This document shows positions 46,909 through 55,298 of a stretch of DNA of 64,000 nt, one piece after another (the first letter of the stretch is position 1; the number at the start of each line of letters is the position of its first letter). This stretch comes from Bacteroidaceae bacterium (GTDB taxonomy: Bacteria; Bacteroidota; Bacteroidia; Bacteroidales; Bacteroidaceae), in contig JAFUKC010000015.1 of assembly GCA_017467885.1 (NCBI GenBank), positions 1-64,000 on the forward strand, read 5' to 3'. A model generated the notes under the pieces. That model was not told the DNA's origin. It worked only from the letters and a program-made list of their open reading frames with translations, and did not search any database. A program made the translations under genes and the position numbers.

Positions 46909-47460
46909 CTAAAATCTCATCGAAAAATGTATTCCGCAATCTACCTCGGGCGAAATAAGTGGTGCAACGACAACCTCATGTTGCTTGGAAAAAGATTTTG
47001 TAAACAGCAATGCAGAGCCTGTACCTATTGCAGCACCGGCAAGAACATCCCAGGCATCGTGACGTTCAGAATAGATACGCCCCCACCCCACGTATGCAGC
47101 AACCAAATAGGCAGGTACACCCCACTGCCATCCGTAACGCTTATACAGGAATGTTGCACCGGCAAAAGCAACGCCTGTATGGTTCGATGGAAAAGAATTA
47201 TTATCACTGCCATCGGGACGTCGTTTACTTACTGTATATTTAAGCAAATAGGCGGCAGCAACCGAAGTTGCACACCCCTCGACAAGTTGCAGCACTCCTT
47301 TATTGTCACTTTTTATAAGGGCAACACCCGCGCCTACAGCCGCAGAAGCAAACATAAGCAGGTCGGTTGAGGTTTTAACGGCATCACGTCTTTGAGCTGC
47401 AAGCGGTCTGTTTGCCACAAACAAAGAGATTATACTTAATATCAGAATATTGTATCTCAT
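46909..47460 (-). CDS. PAP2-family phosphatase, exported or membrane-bound
   Basis: A 183-residue acid-phosphatase superfamily protein. The three signature motifs are intact: 'KYTVSKRRPDG' (KxxxxxxRP form), 'SFPSNHTG' and 'RIYSERHDAWDVLAG', with the catalytic histidine in the last. The N-terminus has a signal-like hydrophobic stretch. Substrates in the family are lipid phosphates such as undecaprenyl pyrophosphate, phosphatidic acid or lipid A phosphate; which one applies is unknown. A -7 box TATATTCG lies at 47491-47498 on the minus strand. Confidence 0.88.
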   Translation of the reverse strand: MRYNILILSIISLFVANRPLAAQRRDAVKTSTDLLMFASAAVGAGVALIKSDNKGVLQLVEGCATSVAAAYLLKYTVSKRRPDGSDNNSFPSNHTGVAFAGATFLYKRYGWQWGVPAYLVAAYVGWGRIYSERHDAWDVLAGAAIGTGSALLFTKSFSKQHEVVVAPLISPEVDCGIHFSMRF

Positions 47461-47490
47461 ATATTATAATGAACAAAACCGTATAGAACG

Positions 47491-47498
47491 CGAATATA
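47491..47498 (-). promoter_or_regulatory. -7 box of the PAP2 gene
   Basis: TATATTCG on the minus strand, 30 bases before the ATG at 47460. Confidence 0.5.
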
Positions 47499-47571
47499 GT
47501 GAAAACTTCTAAAATTAAAGAATAGACCAATGCTTTTGGCAAAAAAAAGTTAAAGTATTATTTTTTATTTA

Positions 47572-47579
47572 TAAATTTG
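47572..47579 (+). promoter_or_regulatory. -7 box of the transglutaminase-like lipoprotein gene
   Basis: TAAATTTG followed by CAAATTG, leader of about 50 bases. Confidence 0.55.
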
Positions 47580-47636
47580 CAAATTGATATATATATTTGA
47601 GAAATAAAACTGATTAATAACTTTAAAAGTAACAAC

Positions 47637-48899
47637 ATGAGAAAACATTACGCATTTTTATTACCTATTGCAGCATTTCTTGCTGCAAGTTGCGCCGACA
47701 GCGACAAATATGCACTCGACCTCGACAATGAGGTAACAGTACAGAAACCGCAATATACCATTGAGTTCCCCAAAGACGACGGTTCAACAAACCTTATGTC
47801 TCTTTATGACGCGCCGGGAAATATGTATGGCGGAGGACCAAAGACCGTACGCGACATTTTGAACAAGGTGGGCCCCTCTATTGCAAATAAGTTATACAAC
47901 ATAAACATTACAGATGAAGAGTATAACGAAATTAAGAACTACACCGATTCACTTGTAACAGGAAGCACTACCGATGCAAGCAAATATACCAAGATTTTCG
48001 AGTATGTATATGGTAATACAACATATTACGTACCGAGCGAGGTCGACACAATTCAGGTGAGCCAAGACCCCTATTTTGTATTCAAGAACAAAATGGCAGT
48101 GTGCCAGGGATATGCCAACCTGCTTCATGTAATGTTGCACTCGCAAAGTATTCCTTGCGTTAATGTAAACGGAATGATGCAAGGATTCGGACACGCATGG
48201 AACTATGTGTATGTGAACGACAAATGGTACGTAAGCGACCCTACAAACAATAAAAGATTTACGATGGACGATGTAAACTCGTATTACGGTTACGCACCCA
48301 CTATGATAGATGCGCAGATTTACGAGGACGAGAACTTCATCTACGGTTACAAATACAATCATGTAACAATTACAACAGTCAAGAACCCAGGCGAGCAGTT
48401 GGTGGTTCCCTTCAGTGCAGCCGGTTTCACACTGACATCATTCGACCCCGATTCAATTAACGGTGAAAATATTCGCGAGTTGTACCTTGGCAAAAACATC
48501 AATACATTCGGCGACTATGGTGCATTGTGGTCGAGACAGGCTCCCAACATCGAGAGCGTATATGTAGACCCCGAGAACACAATGATGGAGAGCTATTCGA
48601 ATGTTATATATCGTGACAAGAGTATCTACTATGTAGCACCCAAGGCTACAGTTATTGAGATGAAGCCCGCCGAGTACTACGGTAAAGAGACTCTTAAAGG
48701 TTTAGAGAGCCTGGAGATTGTAATATTCCCCGAAGGAACAAAGACCATCGGTGCATGGGCTATAGAGAAGTGCCCCAACGTAAAACAGGTTTATGTACCC
48801 GAGGGTGTAGAAATTGAGGACAATGCTTTCGCAGAGGTACACCCCGACTTCGAGATTATCACAGGAGAATACACAAATATTCCCCAGATTAAGATGTAA
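47637..48899 (+). CDS. Lipoprotein with transglutaminase-like and BspA-like leucine-rich domains
   Basis: A 420-residue exported protein. Lipoprotein signal MRKHYAFLLPIAAFLAASC puts the lipidated Cys at residue 19. A transglutaminase/protease-like domain at about 120-210 shows the Cys-His-Asp triad in 'AVCQGYANLLHVML', 'GHAWNYVYV' and 'YVSDPT'. The C-terminal 250-410 has BspA-type LRR_5 repeats ('LEIVIFPEGTKTIGAWAIEKCPNVKQVYVPEG'). Such proteins are thought to handle host or surface proteins, but no substrate is known. Monocistronic with a 21-bp terminator. Confidence 0.85.
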   Translation: MRKHYAFLLPIAAFLAASCADSDKYALDLDNEVTVQKPQYTIEFPKDDGSTNLMSLYDAPGNMYGGGPKTVRDILNKVGPSIANKLYNINITDEEYNEIKNYTDSLVTGSTTDASKYTKIFEYVYGNTTYYVPSEVDTIQVSQDPYFVFKNKMAVCQGYANLLHVMLHSQSIPCVNVNGMMQGFGHAWNYVYVNDKWYVSDPTNNKRFTMDDVNSYYGYAPTMIDAQIYEDENFIYGYKYNHVTITTVKNPGEQLVVPFSAAGFTLTSFDPDSINGENIRELYLGKNINTFGDYGALWSRQAPNIESVYVDPENTMMESYSNVIYRDKSIYYVAPKATVIEMKPAEYYGKETLKGLESLEIVIFPEGTKTIGAWAIEKCPNVKQVYVPEGVEIEDNAFAEVHPDFEIITGEYTNIPQIKM

Positions 48900-48914
48900 A
48901 CAGAAGAAACTACT

Positions 48915-48960
48915 ATAAATCAGAAACAGGTGGCAGATTTGCCACCTGTTTCTGATTTAT
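48915..48960 (+). terminator. Terminator, 21-bp perfect stem
   Basis: Arms 48915-48935 and 48940-48960, loop GATT, after the transglutaminase-like lipoprotein gene. Confidence 0.85.
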
Positions 48961-49047
48961 AAAGGCTCAACGATATAATAAGTATTTGAATTTAGCAGAC
49001 AAGGAAAGAAATCTTCACAACTTATAACAAACTTATGAATTTATGAG

Positions 49048-49055
49048 TATCTTCG
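49048..49055 (+). promoter_or_regulatory. -7 box of the UPF0126 gene
   Basis: TATCTTCG, 29 bases before the ATG at 49084. Confidence 0.55.
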
Positions 49056-49083
49056 CGTGGTTTTTAAAATATAGCATAGGATT

Positions 49084-49737
49084 ATGTCTTTTATATCGGA
49101 TTTTTTGGAAAATTTTGGGATCAACATGCCCTCGTTTGTTCAAATTATTGAATTTATAGGAACATTTGCTTTTGCAATAAGCGGTATACGTTTGGCATCG
49201 GCAAAGAAGTTCGATTGGTTTGGTGCGTATGTTGTAGGTGTTGCCACTGCTGTCGGTGGCGGAACTTTCCGTGACATGATGCTCGATGTTACACCGTTTT
49301 GGATGACCGATTCGATATATCTTATCTGTTCGGGATTAGCACTTCTGTGTGTAATAATGTTCAGCAAATATCTTATCCGACTGCATAATACATTCTTCAT
49401 ATTCGACACCATAGGCCTTGCACTCTTCACCGTTGTAGGAATGCAGAAGACACTCGACTGCGGATATCCATTGTGGGTTGCAATAATCATGGGTACAATG
49501 ACCGGTGCTGCAGGCGGTGTGATACGTGATGTTTTCATTAACGAAATTCCACTGATATTCAGGAAAGAGATATATGCTATGGCATGTGTGATTGGCGGTA
49601 TTGCATTCGGCATTTGCATGTGGCTGGGAGTGGAGCAGGTTATCACACATACAGTATGTGGCATGTGCGTATTCCTTGCACGTGTGCTGGCTGTAAAATA
49701 CCACATCTGCCTGCCAATACTGAAAGGAGAATCCTAA
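49084..49737 (+). CDS. TRIC-like channel / UPF0126 membrane protein
   Basis: A 217-residue membrane protein with about seven helices in two similar halves, each with a glycine-rich kink: 'ATAVGGGTFRDMMLDVTPFWM' and 'MTGAAGGVIRDVFINEIPLIF'. This GGG-xRD repeat is diagnostic of UPF0126 (YicG) and the prokaryotic TRIC-type cation channels, which pass K+ or Na+. The physiological role in this organism is unknown. Monocistronic. Confidence 0.88.
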   Translation: MSFISDFLENFGINMPSFVQIIEFIGTFAFAISGIRLASAKKFDWFGAYVVGVATAVGGGTFRDMMLDVTPFWMTDSIYLICSGLALLCVIMFSKYLIRLHNTFFIFDTIGLALFTVVGMQKTLDCGYPLWVAIIMGTMTGAAGGVIRDVFINEIPLIFRKEIYAMACVIGGIAFGICMWLGVEQVITHTVCGMCVFLARVLAVKYHICLPILKGES

Positions 49738-49754
49738 GATAATAACTGTGTTTT

Positions 49755-49798
49755 AAATATAAATGCCATTTGTTTTAAAACAAATGGCATTTATATTT
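49755..49798 (+). terminator. Terminator, 20-bp stem
   Basis: Arms 49755-49774 and 49779-49798, followed by TTTTTAAC, after the UPF0126 gene. Confidence 0.85.
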
Positions 49799-49901
49799 TT
49801 TAACTAATCGCAAACCGCTGTTCATTAACATATTTAAAGTAAACTATATATTTACCGCATAGAATTATCGAAAAAAAAGGATAAAAATTTTATTATTTAA
49901 A

Positions 49902-49909
49902 TATTTTTG
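49902..49909 (+). promoter_or_regulatory. -7 box before the truncated GH20 gene
   Basis: TATTTTTG; the start codon should fall about 17-35 bases on, just where the signal-peptide codons begin without an ATG. Confidence 0.5.
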
Positions 49910-49925
49910 CAAAAACAACATATTA

Positions 49926-50552
49926 TATAAAAAAAATGCTTTCGTTTTACTTTTAGCATTGCTATCTTTTTCAATGCCTGTTATAGCCGAAAATAGTGTA
50001 AACCTTACACCTGTGCCATATAAAATGACCATAGGAGAAGGAAAACTTATTCTTCCGCAGAATTTTGAAATTTCACATGCCGGCCTACCCGACAGCATAG
50101 GCATTGAGACCGAAAAATTTGCAGCTCATTTGCAAAAAGTAACCGGATATACTATTACGGTTGTGCCCGAAAGTGAAAAAGCATTAATAAAAATGTCACT
50201 TTATACAGGTAGTGAACTTATTGGAGACGAAGGCTACACATGTGTGGATGAAGAGGGCAACAAACTCGGCTCATTCGACACATATATACAAGCCGGCGAA
50301 ACATACATACTCAACATTCCAACCTACGAAGGATATTCATTCAAAGAACTTACAGGTGGCAACAAAGGAGCAAATATTGCATCGAAGAATATCGACATTG
50401 TCATCATCTACAAGAACAATGAAACCGGGATAAACGAAGTGATAAGCAACAAAGAGGAACGCATATACGACTTGCAAGGCCGACACCTTAAATACATATC
50501 ACACCCCGAAATATATATCGTAAACGGTAAAAAGGTGTTAATAAATAAGTAA
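49926..50552 (+). pseudogene. GH20 beta-hexosaminidase relic lacking the catalytic domain
   Basis: The frame from about 49926 encodes a signal peptide ('KKNAFVLLLALLSFSMPVIAE') but no ATG; the first usable codon is TTG at 49959 (197 residues). Next comes a GH20b N-terminal domain ('LTPVPYKMTIGEGKLILPQNF', 'KFAAHLQKVTGYTI', 'GDEGYT'), as in Bacteroidales beta-N-acetylhexosaminidases. Where about 350 residues of GH20 barrel should follow, the sequence jumps to a MucBP-like domain ('CVDEEGNKLGSFDTYIQAG', 'YEGYSFKEL') and a C-terminal tail 'IYDLQGRHL ... IYIVNGKKVLINK'. A promoter remains, so a short product may be made. Confidence 0.7.
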
Positions 50553-50567
50553 TAATAATTAACAATG

Positions 50568-50610
50568 TAAAAAGTGTACAGTAAATATTATCAAACTGTG
50601 CACTTTTTTT
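50568..50610 (+). terminator. Terminator after the GH20 relic
   Basis: Stem AAAAAGTGTACAGT with ACTGTGCACTTTTTT (one G-T), 12-base loop and a T-run. Confidence 0.75.
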
Positions 50611-50611
50611 G

Positions 50612-50619
50612 TACTTTCG
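50612..50619 (+). promoter_or_regulatory. -7 box of the PCMD lipoprotein gene
   Basis: TACTTTCG directly after the terminator, about 95 bases before the ATG at 50714. Confidence 0.5.
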
Positions 50620-50713
50620 TGTGCAGAAAAGTAAATATTAATAAATGCTGCTTTAATTGTTCATAATAAAATAATCCGGCAGCTACTTAACCTATTTATA
50701 ACGTTTCATTTAT

Positions 50714-51832
50714 ATGAAAAAAATTATAAACATAGCCATTATTGCAACTGCGCTGATAAATACAGCATGCATAAGAGAAGAAGCACCAAACGCCGAGGCC
50801 GATATTATTAAATGTACACTGCCCGCTGAAATTCTCACCGATAAAGAAATAGACTATTATAGAAGTATCGACAGCGAGAGTAACACATATCTGCTTGATA
50901 TTGAGGTGGCATTCGGTACCGACCTCACAGCACTTGCCCCTATATTTGAACTTACCGAAGGTGCCACAATAGAACCGACAAACGGCAGTGTACAGAACTT
51001 TGTTACACCGGTTGAATATACCGTCACCTCGGAAAGCGGTAAATGGCATCGCACCTACACTGTAAACATTCACTACCCCAAAGAAATACCTTCAAAATTC
51101 TCGTTCGAGAATGCCACACTGCAAGGTAACTATTATACAATATATGAAACAAGCGACAACGGGACACAATTCGAGTGGGCCAGCGGCAACGCAGGCTTTG
51201 CAATAGCCGCACAACTGCAAGGAATCACCTCACCCGACGACTATCCCACATGCATAAGCAACGAAGGCTATGCCGGAAATTGTCTTAAACTGCAAACCAA
51301 ACTAACAGGCGAATGGGGAGCAAGAGTGGGCAAACCTATAGCAGCCGGTAATCTTTTCATGGGTATTTTTCACCTGCCCGTAGCAGTAACAAACTCGCTC
51401 AACGCCACCCGATTCGGGGTTCCATTCAATCAAAAGCCGTTGCGTCTTACAGGCTACTTTAAATATCTGCCCGGAGAAGAATATTACGACGATGGCAAAT
51501 ACACCACACAAAAAGACCAATGCAGCATATACGCAATGTTCTTCGAGAAGAGCGAAGAACATCCCTACCTCGACGGACACGCACCGGCACAAGGACTAAA
51601 TCACCCGGCAATGGTAGCAATGGCACAAATAAACCAAAATGATATTGCCGAGAGTAGCGAATGGCAGCAATTCGATATTCCGTTCATCTACAACAAAGAG
51701 ATTGATAACGACAAACTCGCAAAAGGAAACTACCTGATAAGCGTGGTATTCTCGTCGAGTAACGGTGGCGACGAATTCAAAGGAGCTCCCGGCAGTATAC
51801 TTTTAATAGATGAAGTTGAAATACACTTCTGA
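50714..51832 (+). CDS. PCMD domain lipoprotein
   Basis: A 372-residue exported lipoprotein (MKKIINIAIIATALINTAC, lipidated Cys19). An Ig-like strand domain ('LLDIEVAFGTDLTALAPIFELTEGATIEP') precedes a C-terminal PCMD (putative carbohydrate metabolism) jelly-roll of about 230 residues: 'SGNAGFAIAAQ', 'LKLQTKLTGEWG', 'AAGNLFMGIF', 'TRFGVPFNQKPLRLTGYFKY' and 'LIDEVEI'. PCMD proteins bind or process glycans at the cell surface. The outer-membrane beta-barrel gene lies 43 bases downstream, so the two may be co-expressed. Confidence 0.85.
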   Translation: MKKIINIAIIATALINTACIREEAPNAEADIIKCTLPAEILTDKEIDYYRSIDSESNTYLLDIEVAFGTDLTALAPIFELTEGATIEPTNGSVQNFVTPVEYTVTSESGKWHRTYTVNIHYPKEIPSKFSFENATLQGNYYTIYETSDNGTQFEWASGNAGFAIAAQLQGITSPDDYPTCISNEGYAGNCLKLQTKLTGEWGARVGKPIAAGNLFMGIFHLPVAVTNSLNATRFGVPFNQKPLRLTGYFKYLPGEEYYDDGKYTTQKDQCSIYAMFFEKSEEHPYLDGHAPAQGLNHPAMVAMAQINQNDIAESSEWQQFDIPFIYNKEIDNDKLAKGNYLISVVFSSSNGGDEFKGAPGSILLIDEVEIHF

Positions 51833-51875
51833 AAAAACATAAAAACGAAAATACAAACTTCAAAAAACTCTTCAG

Positions 51876-52622
51876 ATGATGAACCGATACATTATAATAC
51901 TTCTACTTGCAACAACCATGACATCCGTGTATGCACAGAAGAAACAACAGGCAAAATGGGAATATGATATTAAAATAGGGCTGAACATTGGGGGTAATTC
52001 CCCACTGCCGCTACCTGTGGAAATACGCGAAATAAAATCATATTCACCCACATTTGCACCAAGCATAGGAGCCGACATCACACACCACCTTAACAAAAGA
52101 TGGGGAATAACAAGCGGTATAAAACTCGAGAAAAAAGGAATGAGCACCAAAGCCCGGGTAAAGAACTATAGAACCGAAATTGTTGAGAACGGAAACAAAC
52201 TGAAAGGAAATTGGACAGGCAATGTAAAGACCAAAGCCACAGGCTACCATCTGACGCTTCCATTGCTATGCACCTACCGGGCAAGTGAAAAGATAAATAT
52301 TAAAGCCGGTGTATTTCTATCATACCTGCTCGATGGAGAAATGAGCGGATATGTGAACAACGGATATCTTCGCAAAGATGACCCCACAGGCGACAAAGTA
52401 GTCTTCGACAGCAAGACCAAAGGTACCTATGATTTTTCTGACGAGATGCGCAAACTCAATTGGGGCTTGCAGGCCGGTGCCGATTACAGAATCACAAAAT
52501 CACTTAAACTCTTTGCCGACCTCGCCTGGGGATTGAACGACACAATGAAAGATAGTTTCAAGACTATTACATTTTCGATGTATCCAATATATTTCAACTT
52601 CGGCATAGGGTATAATCTATAA
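51876..52622 (+). CDS. Outer membrane beta-barrel protein (PorT-like)
   Basis: A 248-residue porin-family protein. Signal peptide MMNRYIIILLLATTMTSVYA, then amphipathic beta strands through to a terminal aromatic-rich strand ('YPIYFNFGIGYNL'). 'WEYDIKIGLNIGGNSPLP' and 'GITSGIKLEKKGMSTKA' are like the outer-membrane beta-barrel proteins (PF13568) of Bacteroidales. A second Met at 51879 is an equal start. The function is probably a structural or small-solute barrel, not known. Confidence 0.75.
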   Translation: MMNRYIIILLLATTMTSVYAQKKQQAKWEYDIKIGLNIGGNSPLPLPVEIREIKSYSPTFAPSIGADITHHLNKRWGITSGIKLEKKGMSTKARVKNYRTEIVENGNKLKGNWTGNVKTKATGYHLTLPLLCTYRASEKINIKAGVFLSYLLDGEMSGYVNNGYLRKDDPTGDKVVFDSKTKGTYDFSDEMRKLNWGLQAGADYRITKSLKLFADLAWGLNDTMKDSFKTITFSMYPIYFNFGIGYNL

Positions 52623-52632
52623 CGGACAAAAA

Positions 52633-52654
52633 AACGGATGCAGTTGCATCCGTT
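52633..52654 (-). terminator. Terminator of the SRP RNA gene
   Basis: Stem AACGGATGCA / TGCATCCGTT with loop GT, followed on the minus strand by seven T. Confidence 0.85.
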
Positions 52655-52656
52655 AT

Positions 52657-52756
52657 GGGTGGGTAAGCTACCTACATCGCGCCGCTACAACCAACTACCT
52701 TTGCTGCGGTCAAGCCCTGGAGGATTCATCAGGAGCTGGCCGTACAGGACTTACCC
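52657..52756 (-). ncRNA. ffs: Signal recognition particle RNA, small bacterial type (4.5S)
   Basis: Minus-strand RNA whose two ends pair perfectly (GGGTAAG at its 5' end, CTTACCC at its 3' end). Its apical loop region reads GAATCCTCCAGG-GCTTGACC-GCAGCAAAGGTA, aligning with the universal SRP domain IV (GAACC..TCAGG / AGCAGCGGTAA). It binds Ffh and targets membrane proteins to FtsY. A full promoter (TTTG, 20 bases, TATCTTTG) lies at 52796-52827 and a terminator at 52633-52654. The primary transcript probably starts near 52790; the boundaries here are those of the paired core. Confidence 0.8.
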
Positions 52757-52795
52757 GTATCTCTGTAATAAAATGTATTACCCTCAAATGTGTTG

Positions 52796-52827
52796 CAAAG
52801 ATAGCACTAATATTTTTATCTTGCAAA
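52796..52827 (-). promoter_or_regulatory. Promoter of the SRP RNA gene
   Basis: On the minus strand: TTTG (52824-52827), 20-base spacer, TATCTTTG (52796-52803). A textbook Bacteroidota promoter. Confidence 0.75.
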
Positions 52828-52880
52828 TTTGACGGCTTTTTTATAAGAAATTATTTTATTAGAAATTTAAAACCTCTTCA

Positions 52881-52912
52881 TTGTAAATATAAACAAATTA
52901 TCACTATTTTTG
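52881..52912 (+). promoter_or_regulatory. Promoter of the 754-residue surface protein gene
   Basis: TTG at 52881-52883, 21-base spacer, TATTTTTG at 52905-52912. Confidence 0.68.
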
Positions 52913-52969
52913 CATGAGTTTGCAAAAGCAGGAAAAACACATTAAACATCAATCAATAATTATTTAACA

Positions 52970-55234
52970 ATGAAAAAATCTTTACTTTCACTTCTGTGCC
53001 TGTTGAGTATGGTAACATACGCAACAGCCGACAATCTGCTCTCGAACTCTGATTTCGGAGCATGGGCTGATGGCTTGCCTGTAGATTGGGCAACACTTGA
53101 CACATCAACTGCAACCATCGAGCAAACCACCGATGCACATGGCGATGCAAGTGCTGTAATTGTAAAAGGTGCGTCGAGCAACAAACGTTTTGCATCGAAA
53201 AGCTACACACTTGCAGCCGGAACATACAAGGCAAGTGCCTATGTAAAAATGAATGGCGAAGAGGCCGGTATGTATCGTTTGGGATATGTAACCATTGAAG
53301 AGGGAAATACAAAAACATTTGTATACAGCGATGAACTTGCTGCTGCCGCCCCGGCCGAGTGGACCGAAGTTTCGTTCGATTTCACATTGAGCCAGGAAAC
53401 CGAGCTTGCTTTAATTGTAATGAACAACAAAAATGGTGGTGGCCAGTCCTTCATTATCGACGATTATACGTTGGTTGCAACAACCGTTGCCGGTGACAGC
53501 ACTGTCACACCCGAAGAGCCCGAGGTGCCCACCGACAGCACAACAACAGCAACAAGCACCATTGCCGAAGTTATTGCTGCTGGTGCAGGAAGTGCAATCA
53601 CGACAGGTACCGTTATTGCAACATACGCAAGAGGTTTCCTTTTGGGTGATGCCACAGGAAAAATTCTTGTGTTCCTTAATAAAGACAGCGGAATGACAGC
53701 CGGTGATGTGGTAAGTGTTAACGGAACAACAAGTGTATATGGCGGTATGCTGCAATTCGGAAGCGGAACAACCGTTGAAAAGACAGGAACAGACACCGTT
53801 GCGACTGAAGAGCCCGTTACAATGGCAGGTGCCGACATGGATGCATACCTCACCGACCCTGTAATAAAATATGTACAGTACACAGGAACACTCACTATCA
53901 ACGGAAACTACTACAACGTTGCTATCGAAGGAGCGGAAACGGCTATTGGAAGTATATCGTACCCTGTAACCGGGTTGGTAAGCGAAGGTATGAACTCGCA
54001 GACTGTTACTGTTACAGGTTACACCATCGGTTTCAGCGGCAGCAAATATGTAAACACCATGGCTGTGGCTGTTGAATGTAACAGCATTGAGACACCCGAA
54101 GAGCCAGAAGTACCCGAGGTACCCGAAGATAGCATCACAGGCGAGAACCTTCTCTCGAACTCTGATATAGAGTCATGGACAAACGGCATACCGGACGATT
54201 GGGCTTTAGTTGTAAATAACTGTTCATACGAACAATCGACCGAGGCACACAGCGGCAGCAATGCTGTTGTTATAAAAGGTGCATCAAGCAACAAACGTTT
54301 TGCATCAAAGAGCTACACCCTGAAGCCCGGTACATATCAGTTTGGTGCATACCTTAAACAGGTGGGCGACACCGCAACAGGCATGTTCCGCCTTGGATAT
54401 GCCAAACTAACTAATGGTGCTGTTGCCAACACATCAACCGATTACATATATATTACAGATGCCGCTCCTGTCAGTGCCGAGTGGACAGAAACCACATGCA
54501 CATTCACTATAGACGCTGTTACAGAGGTTTCGTTCATCGTAATGAACTCGAAAAACGGCGGTGGCGCATCTATCCTTGTGGACGATATCACATTGAAGAC
54601 AAACGATGGCGGACTCACCGAAAATGTTGTGATTGAAGAAGAGGTTGAGAACTTTACACTTGCAACAAGCTGGGAAGACTTGAAAGACGGCAAGATTGTA
54701 ATTGCAGCAGATACATTTGCAATGTCATCGTTGAGCGGTAATTACGGTTACATACCTTCGCGCAAAGTGGCTGTAAACGGCAACACTTTGGAGAGCTCGC
54801 TCGAAAAAGCATATACATTGGAGGCATACGACGACGGTTATGTAATAAAGGATGCCAACGGAAAGTATATTTATATGACAGCCGAATACAACAGTTTCAA
54901 CGTAAGTGAAACACTTCCCGAAGTTGGCGGTGTTTGGTATATCGATATTGCAACAGACGGAACAGCTACCATCAACAATGTCGAGAAGGATAAGAACATC
55001 AGCCTCTCGGGTAATTATGGAAACTTCGGTTCCTATGCTGTCGATTACGATGGTGACTCGACACTTGTAATGCCCAAAATATACATTCTTGCCGACAGCG
55101 AGACTGCAATAAACGAGGTTACAAGTGAAATTGGCGAAGCTAAAGCAATCTACGACATTACAGGACGTCGATTGGATGCCATCACAGCTCCCGGTATCTA
55201 CATCGTAAACGGTAAGAAGGTTATAATAAAGTAA
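52970..55234 (+). CDS. Secreted multidomain protein with duplicated carbohydrate-binding-like modules
   Basis: A 754-residue exported protein. Signal peptide MKKSLLSLLCLLSMVTYATA; two beta-sandwich modules of one origin at about residues 21-170 and 388-545 (shared 'LLSNSD', 'KGASSNKRFASKSYTL', 'IVMN.KNGGG'), resembling carbohydrate-binding domains. Between them lies an OB-fold-like domain ('TIAEVIAAGAGSAITTGTV', 'GFLLGDATGKILVFLN') and Pro/Glu-rich linkers ('PEEPEVPTDS', 'PEEPEVPEVPEDS'). The C-terminal tail 'AIYDITGRRL ... PGIYIVNGKKVIIK' is a Bacteroidota surface-sorting type tail. No catalytic domain is seen; binding of glycans or matrix is likely. Confidence 0.75.
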   Translation: MKKSLLSLLCLLSMVTYATADNLLSNSDFGAWADGLPVDWATLDTSTATIEQTTDAHGDASAVIVKGASSNKRFASKSYTLAAGTYKASAYVKMNGEEAGMYRLGYVTIEEGNTKTFVYSDELAAAAPAEWTEVSFDFTLSQETELALIVMNNKNGGGQSFIIDDYTLVATTVAGDSTVTPEEPEVPTDSTTTATSTIAEVIAAGAGSAITTGTVIATYARGFLLGDATGKILVFLNKDSGMTAGDVVSVNGTTSVYGGMLQFGSGTTVEKTGTDTVATEEPVTMAGADMDAYLTDPVIKYVQYTGTLTINGNYYNVAIEGAETAIGSISYPVTGLVSEGMNSQTVTVTGYTIGFSGSKYVNTMAVAVECNSIETPEEPEVPEVPEDSITGENLLSNSDIESWTNGIPDDWALVVNNCSYEQSTEAHSGSNAVVIKGASSNKRFASKSYTLKPGTYQFGAYLKQVGDTATGMFRLGYAKLTNGAVANTSTDYIYITDAAPVSAEWTETTCTFTIDAVTEVSFIVMNSKNGGGASILVDDITLKTNDGGLTENVVIEEEVENFTLATSWEDLKDGKIVIAADTFAMSSLSGNYGYIPSRKVAVNGNTLESSLEKAYTLEAYDDGYVIKDANGKYIYMTAEYNSFNVSETLPEVGGVWYIDIATDGTATINNVEKDKNISLSGNYGNFGSYAVDYDGDSTLVMPKIYILADSETAINEVTSEIGEAKAIYDITGRRLDAITAPGIYIVNGKKVIIK

Positions 55235-55243
55235 TCTTGAAAC

Positions 55244-55291
55244 CATAAAAAAGTGGTGCTGATGAAATTTCATCAGCACCACTTTTTTATG
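55244..55291. terminator. Bidirectional terminator, 24-bp perfect inverted repeat without spacer
   Basis: Arms 55244-55267 and 55268-55291; CATAAAAAAGTGG outer ends give A- and T-runs. It lies between the surface-protein gene and the MurU-like gene. Confidence 0.9.
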
Positions 55292-55298
55292 TATCGTA

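Larger units (their letters stand above)
52623..52969. other. Intergenic region holding the SRP RNA gene
   Basis: The 347-base region is filled by the minus-strand SRP RNA with its own promoter and terminator, and by a plus-strand promoter for the next surface-protein gene. Confidence 0.7.
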
